A DNA stretch of 64,000 nt from Rubellimicrobium thermophilum DSM 16684 (lineage in GTDB: Bacteria; Pseudomonadota; Alphaproteobacteria; Rhodobacterales; Rhodobacteraceae), in assembly GCF_000442315.1 (NCBI RefSeq), contig NZ_KE557320.1:194127-258126 (forward strand). Reading direction: 5' to 3'. Positions 47,069 through 56,297 of the stretch are shown in pieces. The notes below the pieces were generated by a model, which ran no database searches, was not told where the DNA came from, and saw only the letters and a program-made list of their open reading frames with translations. Position 1 is the first letter of the stretch; each line of letters begins with the position of its first letter. Position numbers and translations under genes: made by a program.

Positions 47069-47868
47069 ACGGCCCGGTTCCGGTCTTCGAGGGAGAACGG
47101 CTCCGCGCCACGCTGTTTCCCGGCCGCGCCGACCGGGTGATCGTCACCTTCGACTGGCGGCGCGAAGGGCGGACGGGCTTTGCTCCGCTCGATCATGCGA
47201 CCGGCTTTGCCCGGCAGGGCTTCACCCAGATTGCCGTGCGCACGGCGGCGAATGACTGGTTCCTGAACCGGGAAACCCTCGCCCTCGAGGCTGCGCTGGC
47301 CCGCGCCGTGGAGGGTCGGGGACGGGTGCAGATGCTCGGCTTCTCGATGGGGGCCTATGCGGCGCTGCGTTTCGCCCGCGCCCTGGGCGCCCGGCAGGCC
47401 GTCGTGGTTTCCCCCCAGTTCTCGCTGGCTGCGCCATGGGAAAGGCGCTATCCGGAAGCCGCCCTCTGGGACGAGACGCTGGGCGCGCTGGCTCCGCGGG
47501 CGGTTCCGGGACTCAGGGGGCTGCTCATCTACGATCCCTTCGTGCCAGAGGACCGTCTGCATGCCGAGGCGATCCGCTGTCTGTTTCCCGCCCTGCAGGG
47601 CGTCCGGCTGGGTCATGGGGGGCATCCGGCAATCCGCACCCTTCGGGGTGCGGGGGGGATGCGTCATGTCTTCGAGCAGGCCGGGGTCCGGGCCGCGCGG
47701 GCGGGCCCGATCCTCGCGGCGCATCGGGCCGCGCGGCGCGGCTCGCGCGGGTGGTGGCTGCGCCTTGCCGCCCATGCAGCCGCGCGGCGTCCCGCCCTGG
47801 CCGCCCTTGCCCGTGCGCGGGCCCAGCACCTGCCGCCGGCGGCCGGCGATGACGCCAGCGAGCCTTGA
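47065..47868 (+). CDS. Alpha/beta hydrolase-fold protein of unknown function
   Basis: A 267-residue protein with the nucleophile elbow QMLGFSMGAYAALRFARALG (GxSxG), an aspartate-containing YDPFVPED region and the histidine-containing GHGGHPAIR, so the Ser-Asp-His triad of an alpha/beta hydrolase is plausible. The C-terminus is unusually rich in Arg, Ala and Trp (RRGSRGWWLRLAAHAAARR). The start overlaps the meaB stop by 4 bases. Substrate and role are unknown; coupling to MeaB hints at acyl-CoA or propionate metabolism, but that is only inference. Confidence 0.75.
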   Translation: MNGPVPVFEGERLRATLFPGRADRVIVTFDWRREGRTGFAPLDHATGFARQGFTQIAVRTAANDWFLNRETLALEAALARAVEGRGRVQMLGFSMGAYAALRFARALGARQAVVVSPQFSLAAPWERRYPEAALWDETLGALAPRAVPGLRGLLIYDPFVPEDRLHAEAIRCLFPALQGVRLGHGGHPAIRTLRGAGGMRHVFEQAGVRAARAGPILAAHRAARRGSRGWWLRLAAHAAARRPALAALARARAQHLPPAAGDDASEP

Positions 47869-47893
47869 CCTTGCTGCAGAATCCGCCTAAGGC
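47865..47893 (+). promoter_or_regulatory. Candidate rpmB promoter
   Basis: TTGACC and TAAGGC with a 17-base spacer; the stop codon of the preceding hydrolase lies inside TTGACC. The predicted start is near 47900, leaving an untranslated leader of about 80 bases before rpmB. Confidence 0.5.
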
Positions 47894-47983
47894 CCGCGAA
47901 CCTGTTTCCGGCGCCTCCTTTCGGGGCAGGCGCCAGCCATGACGTGCCGCGGTGCCTCGCGGCCCCTTCGAAGGACGAGACCG

Positions 47984-48274
47984 ATGTCGCGCCGCTGCGA
48001 ACTGACCGGGAAGGGCCCGATGACGGGTCACAAGGTGTCCCACGCCCAGAACAAGACCAAGCGCCGCTTCCTGCCCAACCTGCAGGAGGTGACGCTCGCC
48101 TCCGAGACGCTCGGCCGGACGTTCCGTCTGCGCATCTCGAATCACGCGCTGCGCTCTGTCGATCATCGCGGCGGCCTCGATGCCTATCTGGCCAAGGCCC
48201 GCGACGAGGATCTGTCGCCCGCGGCGCTGGCCATCAAGAAGGAAATCGCCAAGGCGCAGACCGCCGCTGCCTGA
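47984..48274 (+). CDS. rpmB: 50S ribosomal protein L28
   Basis: Ribosomal protein L28. The sequence begins [20 protein letters not shown], with the highly conserved [15 protein letters not shown] and the C-terminal KKEIAKAQ. The alphaproteobacterial length (96 residues) is as expected. ATG 47984 is the family start; an in-frame ATG at 47939 lies in the leader and is not used. It is followed by a clean intrinsic terminator. Confidence 0.98.
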   Translation: MSRRCELTGKGPMTGHKVSHAQNKTKRRFLPNLQEVTLASETLGRTFRLRISNHALRSVDHRGGLDAYLAKARDEDLSPAALAIKKEIAKAQTAAA

Positions 48275-48301
48275 GCGGCGCGGCCGGGCTGCAACGGATC
48301 G

Positions 48302-48323
48302 GGGTGGCTTCGGCCGCCCTTTT
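48302..48323 (+). terminator. Intrinsic terminator of rpmB
   Basis: GGGTGGC, the stable tetraloop TTCG, GCCGCCC (one G-T wobble pair), then TTTT: a textbook rho-independent terminator 27 bases after the rpmB stop. Confidence 0.85.
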
Positions 48324-48333
48324 CCTTGTAGAC

Positions 48334-48361
48334 TTGCAGGATCCCCGAGACTGCCTAGCTA
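48334..48361 (+). promoter_or_regulatory. Candidate promoter of the Ca/Na antiporter gene
   Basis: TTGCAG and TAGCTA with a 16-base spacer, just after the rpmB terminator and 27 bases before the antiporter ATG (GGGAG ribosome site). Confidence 0.45.
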
Positions 48362-48387
48362 CCCCCTCACGCAATCGGGAGTGGGTC

Positions 48388-49347
48388 ATGACCGTCTATC
48401 TTCTGCTGGCCGCGGGTCTTGTGCTGCTGACCCTCGGCGGCGAGATCCTTGTCCGCGGGGCAGTCAACGCGGCACGCGGTCTCGGTGTCTCGCCGCTGCT
48501 CGTCGGCCTGACGGTCGTGGGCTTCGGCACCTCGACCCCCGAACTCGTCACCTCGCTCACCGCGGCCTTTCAGGGCTCGCCGGGGATCGCTGTGGGGAAT
48601 GTGGTCGGCTCCAACATCGCCAACATCCTGCTGATCCTGGGCGTCACGGCGCTGATCCTGCCCCTGACCGTCGCCCGCGAGGCCTACCGGCGCGACGGGC
48701 TGATGCTTGTCCTGACGACGCTGGCCTGCCTCGGGGCGGTCCTGACCGGCTTCCTCGGCCGATGGCTCGGGGTGGGGTTCCTGCTTGCCCTTCTGGCCTA
48801 TATCGCATGGGCCTATTTCAACGAACGCGACAGCGCCGATGCCGAGGCCGAGCGTCAGGTCCACCAGGCTGAGGATGCGGCCCGCAGCACCATGCCCGTG
48901 CTGACGGCGCTGCTTCTGACGATCGCGGGCATCGCGCTGACGGTCTTCGGAGCGCGCCTCCTCGTCTCTGCGGCGATTGCGATTGCACAGGGCTTCGGTA
49001 TCTCCGACACGATCATCGGCCTGACGGTGGTGGCTGTCGGCACCTCGCTTCCCGAACTCGTGGCCTGTGCCATTGCCGCCCTGCGCCGCCATTCCGATGT
49101 CGCCCTGGGGAATGTCGTGGGCTCCAACATCTACAATGTGTTGGGTATCCTCGGGGCGACGGCGGCCGTCCATCCGATCCCCGTCCCGCCCCAGATCGCC
49201 CGCCTCGACATCTGGGTTCTGGTCGCGGTCACGGCGCTGCTGCTGCTGTTCCTGCGCACGGGGCTGACGCTGAAGCGCTGGGAAGGCGGGGTGTTCCTCC
49301 TTCTCTACATCACCTATGTCGGCTGGCTCGTGGCCGGTGCGTCCTGA
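48388..49347 (+). CDS. Calcium/sodium antiporter (YrbG/CaCA family)
   Basis: A 319-residue membrane protein of the CaCA exchanger superfamily with two inverted repeats, each carrying the alpha motif: [17 protein letters not shown]...[16 protein letters not shown] in the first half, and [16 protein letters not shown]...[16 protein letters not shown] in the second. The acidic loop between halves ([20 protein letters not shown]) is cytosolic. It exchanges Ca2+ for Na+ or H+. Its last 34 bases overlap the 3' end of convergent purD. Confidence 0.94.
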   Translation: MTVYLLLAAGLVLLTLGGEILVRGAVNAARGLGVSPLLVGLTVVGFGTSTPELVTSLTAAFQGSPGIAVGNVVGSNIANILLILGVTALILPLTVAREAYRRDGLMLVLTTLACLGAVLTGFLGRWLGVGFLLALLAYIAWAYFNERDSADAEAERQVHQAEDAARSTMPVLTALLLTIAGIALTVFGARLLVSAAIAIAQGFGISDTIIGLTVVAVGTSLPELVACAIAALRRHSDVALGNVVGSNIYNVLGILGATAAVHPIPVPPQIARLDIWVLVAVTALLLLFLRTGLTLKRWEGGVFLLLYITYVGWLVAGAS

Positions 49348-50602
49348 ACGGGTCCGAGCGCACGCCAGCCGATGTCCCGGCGGCAGAACAGCCCCGGCGC
49401 GTCGATCGCATCCACCAGCGCATAGGCCCTGTCCCGGGCCTCCTGCAGGGTGGTCCCCCGCGCCGTGGCGTTGAGCACCCGTCCGCCTGCCGCCACAAGC
49501 GTCCCGTCCTGCAGCGCGGTTCCGGCATGGAACAGCATCTGGACCGAGGATCGGGGCAGTCCCTCGGTTCCCCGGATCGGCACGCCGGTTTCCACCCTTC
49601 CGGGATAGCCCCGTGCCGCCAGGACCACCGTCAGGGCGTGATCATCCGCCCAGGCGACCGAGACCTCGTCCAGCCGTCCCTCCGCAGCGGCCTGGATCAG
49701 ATCGAGCACCTGCCCCCCCAGACGCATCATCAGGACCTGGGCCTCGGGGTCTCCGAAGCGGACATTGTATTCGATGAGGCGGGGTTCGCCGTTCTCGATC
49801 ATCAGGCCGGCATAGAGCACCCCCTGGAAGGGCATGCCGCGCCGGCTCATCTCTCGCAGGGTGGGACGCACGATCCGTTCCATCGCGCGCTCCTGCACGG
49901 CTTCCGACAGGACCGGGGCAGGGGAATAGGCGCCCATGCCCCCGGTGTTCGGGCCGGTATCCCCTTCGCCCACGCGCTTGTGATCCTGCGCGGTGCCAAG
50001 AGGCAGCGCCGTCTTTCCGTCGCAGAGGACGAAGAAGGACGCTTCCTCGCCCTGCAGCATCTCCTCGATGACGACACGTCCCTGTCCGCCGGCGAAGATC
50101 GCATGAGGGCCGCTTCGGCTTCGGCCACGGTCAGGGCCACCGTCACCCCCTTGCCGGCGGCAAGCCCGTCCGCCTTGACGACGATGGGTGCCCCCTGACT
50201 GCGGACATGAGCAAGCGCCGGAGCGAGGGCGTCGAAGCGGGCCCAGCGGGCCGTGGGCGCCCCGCAGGCATCGCAGATCTCCTTGGCAAAGGCCTTGGAG
50301 GCCTCGAGCCGGGCCGCCGCCGCCGAGGGGCCGAAGACCGCGATGCCCGCTGCCCGCAACCTGTCCGCGACACCGGCCGCGAGGGGGGCCTCTGGCCCCA
50401 CGATCACCAGATCGACAGCCTTTTCCCCGCAGAAGGCGACCACCGCATCGCCGTCAAGGATGTCGAGAGCGGCACATTCGGCGATGGCCGCAAGGCCGGG
50501 ATTGCCCGGCGCCGCGATCAGCCGGTCGCATTTGGGGTTCTGGCGCACGGCCCAGCCCAGGGCATGCTCACGCCCGCCACCGCCCAGGATCAGGATGTTC
50601 AT
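49314..50602 (-). CDS. purD: Phosphoribosylamine-glycine ligase (frameshift near 50100)
   Basis: ATP-grasp enzyme of purine synthesis making glycinamide ribonucleotide. It starts [18 protein letters not shown], with [39 protein letters not shown] and the ATP-binding [20 protein letters not shown]. The frame breaks near 50100-50101: adding one base gives [20 protein letters not shown], which leads into [20 protein letters not shown] and the rest ([28 protein letters not shown]). Repaired length is about 429 residues. The 3' end overlaps the convergent antiporter by 34 bases. Confidence 0.94.
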
Positions 50603-50676
50603 GGCCCCCGCGCTCCGCTTTTCCTTGGTCGCGGGGCGTTCTAGGCTCGCCTTCCGAACCGCACAAGGACAGTCCC

Positions 50677-52296
50677 ATGGTCCTGATCGAGGATGGCGCG
50701 CCCGACGGGCGTCCCAATGCACCCGAATATTCGGTCTCCGAACTTTCGGCCGCCGTCAGACGCATGGTGGAGGGGGAATTTCCCTTCGTCCGGGTCCGGG
50801 GCGAGGTGGGGCGCGTGTCGCGACCCGGTTCCGGACATCTCTACTTCGATCTGAAGGATGCCAATGCTGTCCTGGCCGCTGTGGTATGGAAGGGACAGGC
50901 CGCACGTCTGACCGCCCGTCCCGAGGAGGGGCAGGAGGTGGTGGCCATCGGGCGGCTGACCACCTTTCCCGGTTCGTCGAAATATCAGATCATCGTGGAG
51001 GATCTGGTGCCGGCCGGGGCGGGCGCGCTGATGGCTCAGCTCGAGGCACGGCGTCGCAAGCTCGCGGCCGAGGGCCTGTTCGATGCGGCTCGCAAGAAGC
51101 CGATTCCCTACCTGCCGCGGGTGATCGGGGTTGTCACCTCGCCATCCGGTGCGGTGATCCGCGACATCCTGCACCGTCTGCGGGACCGCTTTCCCAGCAC
51201 GGTTCTCGTCTGGCCGGTCGCCGTCCAGGGGGCCGCCTGCGCGCCCGAGGTGGCTGCCGCCGTGCGGGGATTCAATGCCCTGCCCGAGGATGGCCCGATT
51301 CCGCGCCCCGATCTGCTGATCGTGGCGCGGGGTGGAGGCTCGATCGAGGATCTCTGGGGCTTCAATGACGAGGCCGTGGTGCGGGCTGTCGCCGATTCGG
51401 CGATTCCCGTCATCTCTGCCGTCGGGCACGAGACGGACACCACCCTCATCGACCACGCTGCCGACCTGCGCGCCCCCACGCCCACGGCGGCGGCGGAACT
51501 GGCCGTGCCCGTGCGGGCCGAGCTGCTCGAGCGGGTCGAGGGCGCGGGTGCGCGGCTCTCGCGGGGGATGCGCATCGCGCTCCGGCAGCGGAGCCAGCGC
51601 CTGGGCGATCTCGGTCGAGCGCTGCCGCGCGGCGAAGCCCTGATTGCGAGAACGCAGCAGCGGCTCGACCTGCTTGCCATCCGTCTGCCGCGTGCCCTGC
51701 AGGGGGTTGCGGCACGGGGGCGGGTGCGGCTTGCGGATCTGCGCCTGAGCCCCTCTCTCCTGCGCCGCCAGCTCCGGGATGGGCGGCGGCGCCTGGAAGG
51801 GGCGGCGGAGGAGATGACCCCGGCCTGCCTTCGGGGGATGCAGCTCCGGCACGACCGGCTGGCTGCTCTGGGCAGCCGGCTCGACCGGACCCTCGAGGCA
51901 CGTCTGGATCGCCCACGCGACAGGCTTGCGGCGGTGGCCCCCCGGCTGCTGCCTGCTGCGGCGCGGCTCTGGCAGCGGGCTGGCCGGGACTTCGACCGTA
52001 CCGCGGCCCTGCTGACCCCCGATCTGCCCCGCACCCATCTGGCCCGTCTGCAAGGCCGGCTCGACGCGCTGGCCCGCCTCAACGAGACGCTGAGCTATCG
52101 GGCCACGCTGGCACGCGGTTATGCTGTCGTGCGCAGCGAAGGCGGTATCGTCACCACCGCGGCCGGGGCGGCGCGTCACCCGCTGCTGCAGATCGAATTC
52201 GCCGATGGGGTGGTTCCGGTCGTTCCACGTGGGGGGGCGCCGGCTTCACGCCGCCGATCTTCGGGGTCGGGCGGAGAGCAGGGCAGCCTCCTCTGA
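50677..52296 (+). CDS. xseA: Exodeoxyribonuclease VII large subunit
   Basis: Large catalytic subunit of exonuclease VII, which degrades single-stranded DNA from both ends. It has the N-terminal OB fold ([40 protein letters not shown]) and the catalytic region ([69 protein letters not shown]), followed by a long Arg-rich coiled-coil arm and a conserved end. It has 539 residues. ATG 50677 is divergent from purD by 74 bases. The small subunit xseB is not in the window. Confidence 0.96.
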   Translation: MVLIEDGAPDGRPNAPEYSVSELSAAVRRMVEGEFPFVRVRGEVGRVSRPGSGHLYFDLKDANAVLAAVVWKGQAARLTARPEEGQEVVAIGRLTTFPGSSKYQIIVEDLVPAGAGALMAQLEARRRKLAAEGLFDAARKKPIPYLPRVIGVVTSPSGAVIRDILHRLRDRFPSTVLVWPVAVQGAACAPEVAAAVRGFNALPEDGPIPRPDLLIVARGGGSIEDLWGFNDEAVVRAVADSAIPVISAVGHETDTTLIDHAADLRAPTPTAAAELAVPVRAELLERVEGAGARLSRGMRIALRQRSQRLGDLGRALPRGEALIARTQQRLDLLAIRLPRALQGVAARGRVRLADLRLSPSLLRRQLRDGRRRLEGAAEEMTPACLRGMQLRHDRLAALGSRLDRTLEARLDRPRDRLAAVAPRLLPAAARLWQRAGRDFDRTAALLTPDLPRTHLARLQGRLDALARLNETLSYRATLARGYAVVRSEGGIVTTAAGAARHPLLQIEFADGVVPVVPRGGAPASRRRSSGSGGEQGSLL

Positions 52297-52300
52297 CCCT

Positions 52301-52711
52301 TCAGGCCCCGACGCCCCCGCAGACCAGCCCGTCGGGCGCCTCGCCGATCTCGTAGAGCACCGATTCGTCGCCGCCCAGAAACACGGCCCGAAGCCGCTCA
52401 CCCTCCTGATAGACCTGCCAGCACTGGGGCGAGGACGGATCGTCGTCATAGACGAAACAGATCGCCGGATCGTCTGACGGCCCCTCCTCGTACCAGCGGC
52501 CCGAAAGGCATTCCGTGCTTCCGGCCCAGGCCCAGGTGACGCGGCGGTCGGGATGATAGTGCTCGATGCCGTAGGGCTCGGTCCCCTGCATGCCATAGGT
52601 CAGTGTCCTGCCCTCGACCAGGATCTCGAATTCGGCCGCGCCCAGCGGCTCGGGGTCCTGCGCGGCAACGGGCAGGGCAGAGGCGATCAGGAGGAGGACA
52701 ATGCGCAGCAT
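52301..52711 (-). CDS. Exported protein of unknown function
   Basis: A 136-residue protein with a signal peptide (MLRIVLLLIASALPVAAQDP) and four cysteines in the mature part (TECLSGRW, AICFVYDD, PQCWQVY, LVCGG), which could form two disulfides in the periplasm. The core pattern EFEILVEGRTLTYGMQGTEP followed by VTWAWAGSTECLSGRWYEEG recurs in secreted Rhodobacterales proteins I cannot name. It converges on xseA with a 4-base gap and lies upstream of nothing obvious on its own strand. Confidence 0.72.
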   Translation of the reverse strand: MLRIVLLLIASALPVAAQDPEPLGAAEFEILVEGRTLTYGMQGTEPYGIEHYHPDRRVTWAWAGSTECLSGRWYEEGPSDDPAICFVYDDDPSSPQCWQVYQEGERLRAVFLGGDESVLYEIGEAPDGLVCGGVGA

Positions 52712-52747
52712 GGGCCAAGGGTAGGCTGCCTGTGCCGCTCCTGCCAG

Positions 52748-53770
52748 TCACCTCCGCGGGAGTCCGGCCCAGGCGGCAGCCCGCCGGTCCATGATCCGTC
52801 GCCACAGCGGCGGCAGAAGCGCGATCGTGCCCATCACCGGCAACGAACGGGGCAGCATTGGCGCCGGCTCGGGCAGGCGCAGGGCCGGATAGGGGCGTGC
52901 CGGGTTGGCATGATGATCCGAATGGCGCGGCGCATTCAGCATCAGCGCCGAAGAGACCGGATGCGGGCTGTTCCAGGAATGCCGCGCGCTGACCGGTTCG
53001 GGTCGCCCATCGGGCCGCACCGCGCGCACAAGGCCGTAATGCTGGACATAATCCGACAGCAGGAGCTGTCCTGTCGCGATCAGCCCGATTCCAATCCAGA
53101 CCGCCACGCCCCGCCAGCCGCCGAGACCGAAGACGAGCGCCCCCCAGGCCCAGGTGGCCGCCAGATAGCCAGCATAGGGATGGCGCCACCAGGGCCTTCC
53201 CGCCCGGCGCAGCCGGTCCCGCTCGGCAAGAAAGCCCTTGCGCAGCGATCCCCGCCAGGCCCGGCCCGCAAAATGCCAGTAGCCTTCGCCCAGCCGGGCG
53301 CTGTTGGGGTCTGCAGGGGTTGCAACATGGACGTGATGGACAAGCGGATGGGCCGATGCATGGTGACCGAACAGCACCGCCGCGTAATGGAGTGCCCCCA
53401 GCCGGCGAAGGGCACGGCTCTGGCGATGGATCAGTTCATGAGCGGCGGCATTGCCTACCTGCCCGAGATAGAAGGCCGTTGCCAGTACCATGCCGGCCCG
53501 TTCCCAGAGGGCGAAGGCCCCGCTCCCGATGGCCTTCACCGTCAGCGCGAGCAGCAGAAGCCCCCCCGCCGCGACCGCAACCAGAAGGGTGTCCGAACCG
53601 GGAAACTCCGCCTCCGGATCGGCCGCGGGGACCTGCTGCACCAGCCGGTCCAGAAAGGCCACCAGCACCGACATCCCGAGGAAACCCGCCCATGCCCATT
53701 CACCCCCCAGGGCGGTGCCGGCCAGGGCAAGGAACAGCGGCGTCAGCGTGGCGGCAGCAAAGAAGGACAT
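52748..53770 (-). CDS. alkB: Alkane 1-monooxygenase (AlkB-type)
   Basis: A membrane di-iron hydroxylase that oxidises medium-chain alkanes to 1-alkanols. The eight-histidine boxes of the AlkB class are present: NAAAHELIHRQSR, HHVHVATPADPNSARLGE, YVQHYGLVRA and NAPRHSDHHANPARPYPALR. Several membrane helices precede them. The length, 340 residues, is short compared with typical AlkB (about 400), mainly at the N-terminus. No rubredoxin or rubredoxin reductase gene is nearby, so electron donors must come from elsewhere, or the enzyme is a fatty-acid or related hydroxylase. Confidence 0.85.
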   Translation of the reverse strand: MSFFAAATLTPLFLALAGTALGGEWAWAGFLGMSVLVAFLDRLVQQVPAADPEAEFPGSDTLLVAVAAGGLLLLALTVKAIGSGAFALWERAGMVLATAFYLGQVGNAAAHELIHRQSRALRRLGALHYAAVLFGHHASAHPLVHHVHVATPADPNSARLGEGYWHFAGRAWRGSLRKGFLAERDRLRRAGRPWWRHPYAGYLAATWAWGALVFGLGGWRGVAVWIGIGLIATGQLLLSDYVQHYGLVRAVRPDGRPEPVSARHSWNSPHPVSSALMLNAPRHSDHHANPARPYPALRLPEPAPMLPRSLPVMGTIALLPPLWRRIMDRRAAAWAGLPRR

Positions 53771-53892
53771 GATGGCCGCACTCTAGCATGGGAAGACCGC
53801 TCCGGAAGACGCTGTGGAGCCACGTGCCGTCTTCCCGTGGCGGCGGCGTTCCGTCCTGCTCGGGCTTTCCGTCCTTCCTGCGTCGCGCGCGC

Positions 53893-53921
53893 TTGGCCTC
53901 GGGCTTCCGAGATATTAGGTG
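53893..53921 (+). promoter_or_regulatory. Candidate ftsY promoter
   Basis: TTGGCC and TAGGTG with a 17-base spacer, about 26 bases before the ftsY ATG, in the 176-base divergent gap between alkB and ftsY. Confidence 0.4.
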
Positions 53922-53946
53922 AGCCCTGATCCGATGCGGAGTGTCC

Positions 53947-55017
53947 ATGTCCTTCTTCGGCAAGCTCAGGGAGCGCCTGTTCAAGTCCTCCTCCCGTCTC
54001 GAGGAGGGGTTGAGTGGCATCGTGGGCGGTGGCTCCGCCGCATCCGGTCCGGCAGAGGGGGCGGCCGCCGCGCCCCTGGCGGACGCGGAGACGGTTCCCG
54101 CGCCTTCAGGACAGCCGTTGGAGCCCGAAGCAGGGCGCCCCGGTCTTCTCGGCCGTCTTCTGGGGCATCAGGCTGCGGCCGACCTGCCGCGCCGCGTTCT
54201 CGACGATGCCATGCTCGAGGAGATCGAGGATCTGCTCGTGGCCTCCGACATGGGGGTGGACACCGCCCGGCGCGTGACGGCGAATCTCGCCGAAGGGCGT
54301 CTTGGCCGCCGCCTTTCGGTACCCGAGATCAAGGCGCTGCTTGCGGCCGAGATCGCGCGCATCATGGAGGGGGTCGCACGCCCCATGCCGCTGTTTCCGA
54401 AACGCCCGCAGGTGGTGCTGGTGGTCGGGGTCAACGGCTCGGGCAAGACGACGACGATCGGCAAGCTGGCCAGCCAGTTCCGTCAGGCGGGCAAGTCGGT
54501 CGTGATCGCGGCGGGCGATACCTTCCGCGCGGCGGCGGTGGAACAGCTTCAGGTCTGGGGTGCACGCGCAGGGGTTCCCGTCCTGACCGCAAGGCCGGGA
54601 TCGGATCCGGCCAGCCTTGCCTTCGAGGCGATGGAGCATGCGGCCCGCGAGGGCGCGGACCTGCTGCTGATCGACACGGCCGGGCGGCTTCAGAACCGGC
54701 AGGATCTCATGGAGGAACTTGCCAAGATCGTTCGTGTCATCCGCAAGAAGGATCCGTCTGCTCCGCACAACACGCTGCTGGTCCTGGATGCGACGACAGG
54801 CCAGAACGCGCTCTTGCAGGTGGAGATCTTCCGGCGGGTCTCGGATGTGACGGGCCTGGTGATGACGAAGCTGGACGGGACTGCCAAGGGGGGTGTCCTT
54901 GTCGCGCTGGCCGACCGGTTCGGCTTGCCGATCCATGCGATCGGCGTGGGAGAGCAGATAGACGATCTGCAGCCCTTTGACCCAGAGGAATTCGCGCGCG
55001 CCCTGACGGGGCTGTGA
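53947..55017 (+). CDS. ftsY: Signal recognition particle receptor FtsY
   Basis: GTPase receptor that docks the SRP-ribosome complex at the membrane. The N-terminal acidic/Ala region (to about residue 80) is short, as in alphaproteobacteria. The N domain is around LPRRVLDDAMLEEIEDLL and the G domain has the P-loop VVGVNGSGKTTTIGKLASQF (161-169), AAGDTFRAAAVEQLQVW, LLIDTAGRLQNRQDLMEEL and TKLDGTAKGG. It has 356 residues. ATG 53947 follows CGGAG; an upstream GTG at 53941 adds two residues. Confidence 0.97.
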   Translation: MSFFGKLRERLFKSSSRLEEGLSGIVGGGSAASGPAEGAAAAPLADAETVPAPSGQPLEPEAGRPGLLGRLLGHQAAADLPRRVLDDAMLEEIEDLLVASDMGVDTARRVTANLAEGRLGRRLSVPEIKALLAAEIARIMEGVARPMPLFPKRPQVVLVVGVNGSGKTTTIGKLASQFRQAGKSVVIAAGDTFRAAAVEQLQVWGARAGVPVLTARPGSDPASLAFEAMEHAAREGADLLLIDTAGRLQNRQDLMEELAKIVRVIRKKDPSAPHNTLLVLDATTGQNALLQVEIFRRVSDVTGLVMTKLDGTAKGGVLVALADRFGLPIHAIGVGEQIDDLQPFDPEEFARALTGL

Positions 55018-55041
55018 CGGCGGTCCGGGGGCTCTGTCCGG

Positions 55042-55566
55042 TCAGGCAGGGTTGTCGTCGCGCCCGGTTTCGGGATCGTGATGGCGCTCGATCGCGGCCA
55101 CCACCGCCAGAAGGATCAGCACCAGCCCTGTTGCCAGCATGGCCAGCGGGATATGGCCTGCCCCCGCAGCCAGGCCGATGGCCCCAGCCAGCCAGAGCGA
55201 AGCGCCCGTGGTGATGTTCCTGACGCGCCCGCCTGCGGTGAAGATCAGCCCTGCTGCCAGGAAGGCGACGCCTGCCGTGGTGGCTTCGATGAGACGCAAC
55301 GGATCGACCTGCATGTTGCCTACGACGCCGAAATCGGTCTGGGCCAGCTCCATGCCCACGATGTGGAACAGGCAGGCGGCGAGCGACACAAGCATATGGG
55401 TGCGCAGTCCTGCAGGCTTGCGGCGCCATTCGCGTTCGGCCCCGATGAGGCCACCCAGCAGGATGGCGGCGAGGATGCGGATTGTGGCGACCTCGAAGGG
55501 AACTGCGCCGAAGCTGCCCAGGAATTCGGCCCTCAGGGCGTCGAGCATGGTCACTTCCTCTTGCAT
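55042..55566 (-). CDS. MgtC/SapB-family membrane protein
   Basis: A 174-residue inner-membrane protein of the MgtC/SapB family. It shows the signature RILAAILLGGLIGAEREWRR, then KPAGLRTHMLVSLAACLF and RLIEATTAGVAFLAAGLIF, with four to five helices. MgtC proteins protect pathogens at low Mg2+ and modulate the ATP synthase; the role in environmental bacteria is unclear. It converges on ftsY (24-base gap) and is divergent from yciB. The C-terminal HHDPETGRDDNPA is hydrophilic. Confidence 0.88.
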   Translation of the reverse strand: MQEEVTMLDALRAEFLGSFGAVPFEVATIRILAAILLGGLIGAEREWRRKPAGLRTHMLVSLAACLFHIVGMELAQTDFGVVGNMQVDPLRLIEATTAGVAFLAAGLIFTAGGRVRNITTGASLWLAGAIGLAAGAGHIPLAMLATGLVLILLAVVAAIERHHDPETGRDDNPA

Positions 55567-55646
55567 GGCGGGCTCTTGCGGCGTCGTTCCCCTGCGGTCA
55601 TGGTCGGGGGCGCGAAGGATCCGGGAAAGGTCATCACAGAACTGTC

Positions 55647-56264
55647 ATGCCGATGCGTTCCGTCAATCCCGTTCTGAAGCAGGCGCTCGAGCTTGGGCCG
55701 ACCCTGGTCTTCTTCCTGCTCTATCTGTGGATCAAGGATGAAAGCTACCGTATCGGCGGCACGACCTATTCGGGCTTCATCGTCGCGACGCTGGTCTTCA
55801 TTCCGATCCTTCTGGCCGCGATGCTCGCGCTGTGGCGGCTGACCGGGCGGATTGCGCGGTTGCAGGTCTTTACGGCGGTCATGGTCGTGGTGTTCGGGGC
55901 GCTCACCGCCTGGTTCAACGACGAGCGCTTCTTCAAGATGAAGACCACGCTGGTCTACGCTGTCCTGGCTGCCCTTCTGGGGGTGGGCCTGCTCTGGAGA
56001 CGGTCGACACTCGAATGGGCAATGGGCGAGGTGCTGGCCATGCGGCATGCGGGCTGGATGATCCTGACCCGACGGCTGGCCCTGGTCTTTGCTGCACTGG
56101 CCGTCGCCAACGAGATCGTCTGGCGCACCCAGCCTACGGAAATCTGGGTTCCGGTCGAGACCTTCGGCTTTCCCCTCGCCCTCACGCTGTTCCTCTGGTT
56201 CCAGATCCTGACGCTCCGGCCCTATCTGATCGAAGAGCCGCCTGACAGCGTGCCGGATCGCTGA
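55647..56264 (+). CDS. yciB: Inner membrane septation protein YciB/IspZ
   Basis: A polytopic membrane protein of the YciB (intracellular septation protein A) family, about 205 residues. The family core is LKQALELGPTLVFFLLYLWI with the conserved Pro, followed by five membrane helices; WFNDERFFKMKTTLVYAVLA and ANEIVWRTQPTEIWVPVETF are characteristic. It contributes to cell envelope synthesis and septation. The start MPMRSVNP at 55647 has an alternative 6 bases on. In Rhodobacterales it is commonly found near ftsY, as here. Confidence 0.92.
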   Translation: MPMRSVNPVLKQALELGPTLVFFLLYLWIKDESYRIGGTTYSGFIVATLVFIPILLAAMLALWRLTGRIARLQVFTAVMVVVFGALTAWFNDERFFKMKTTLVYAVLAALLGVGLLWRRSTLEWAMGEVLAMRHAGWMILTRRLALVFAALAVANEIVWRTQPTEIWVPVETFGFPLALTLFLWFQILTLRPYLIEEPPDSVPDR

Positions 56265-56297
56265 AGCCGGCCTCGGATGACACCGGTCGGTCCGGTT

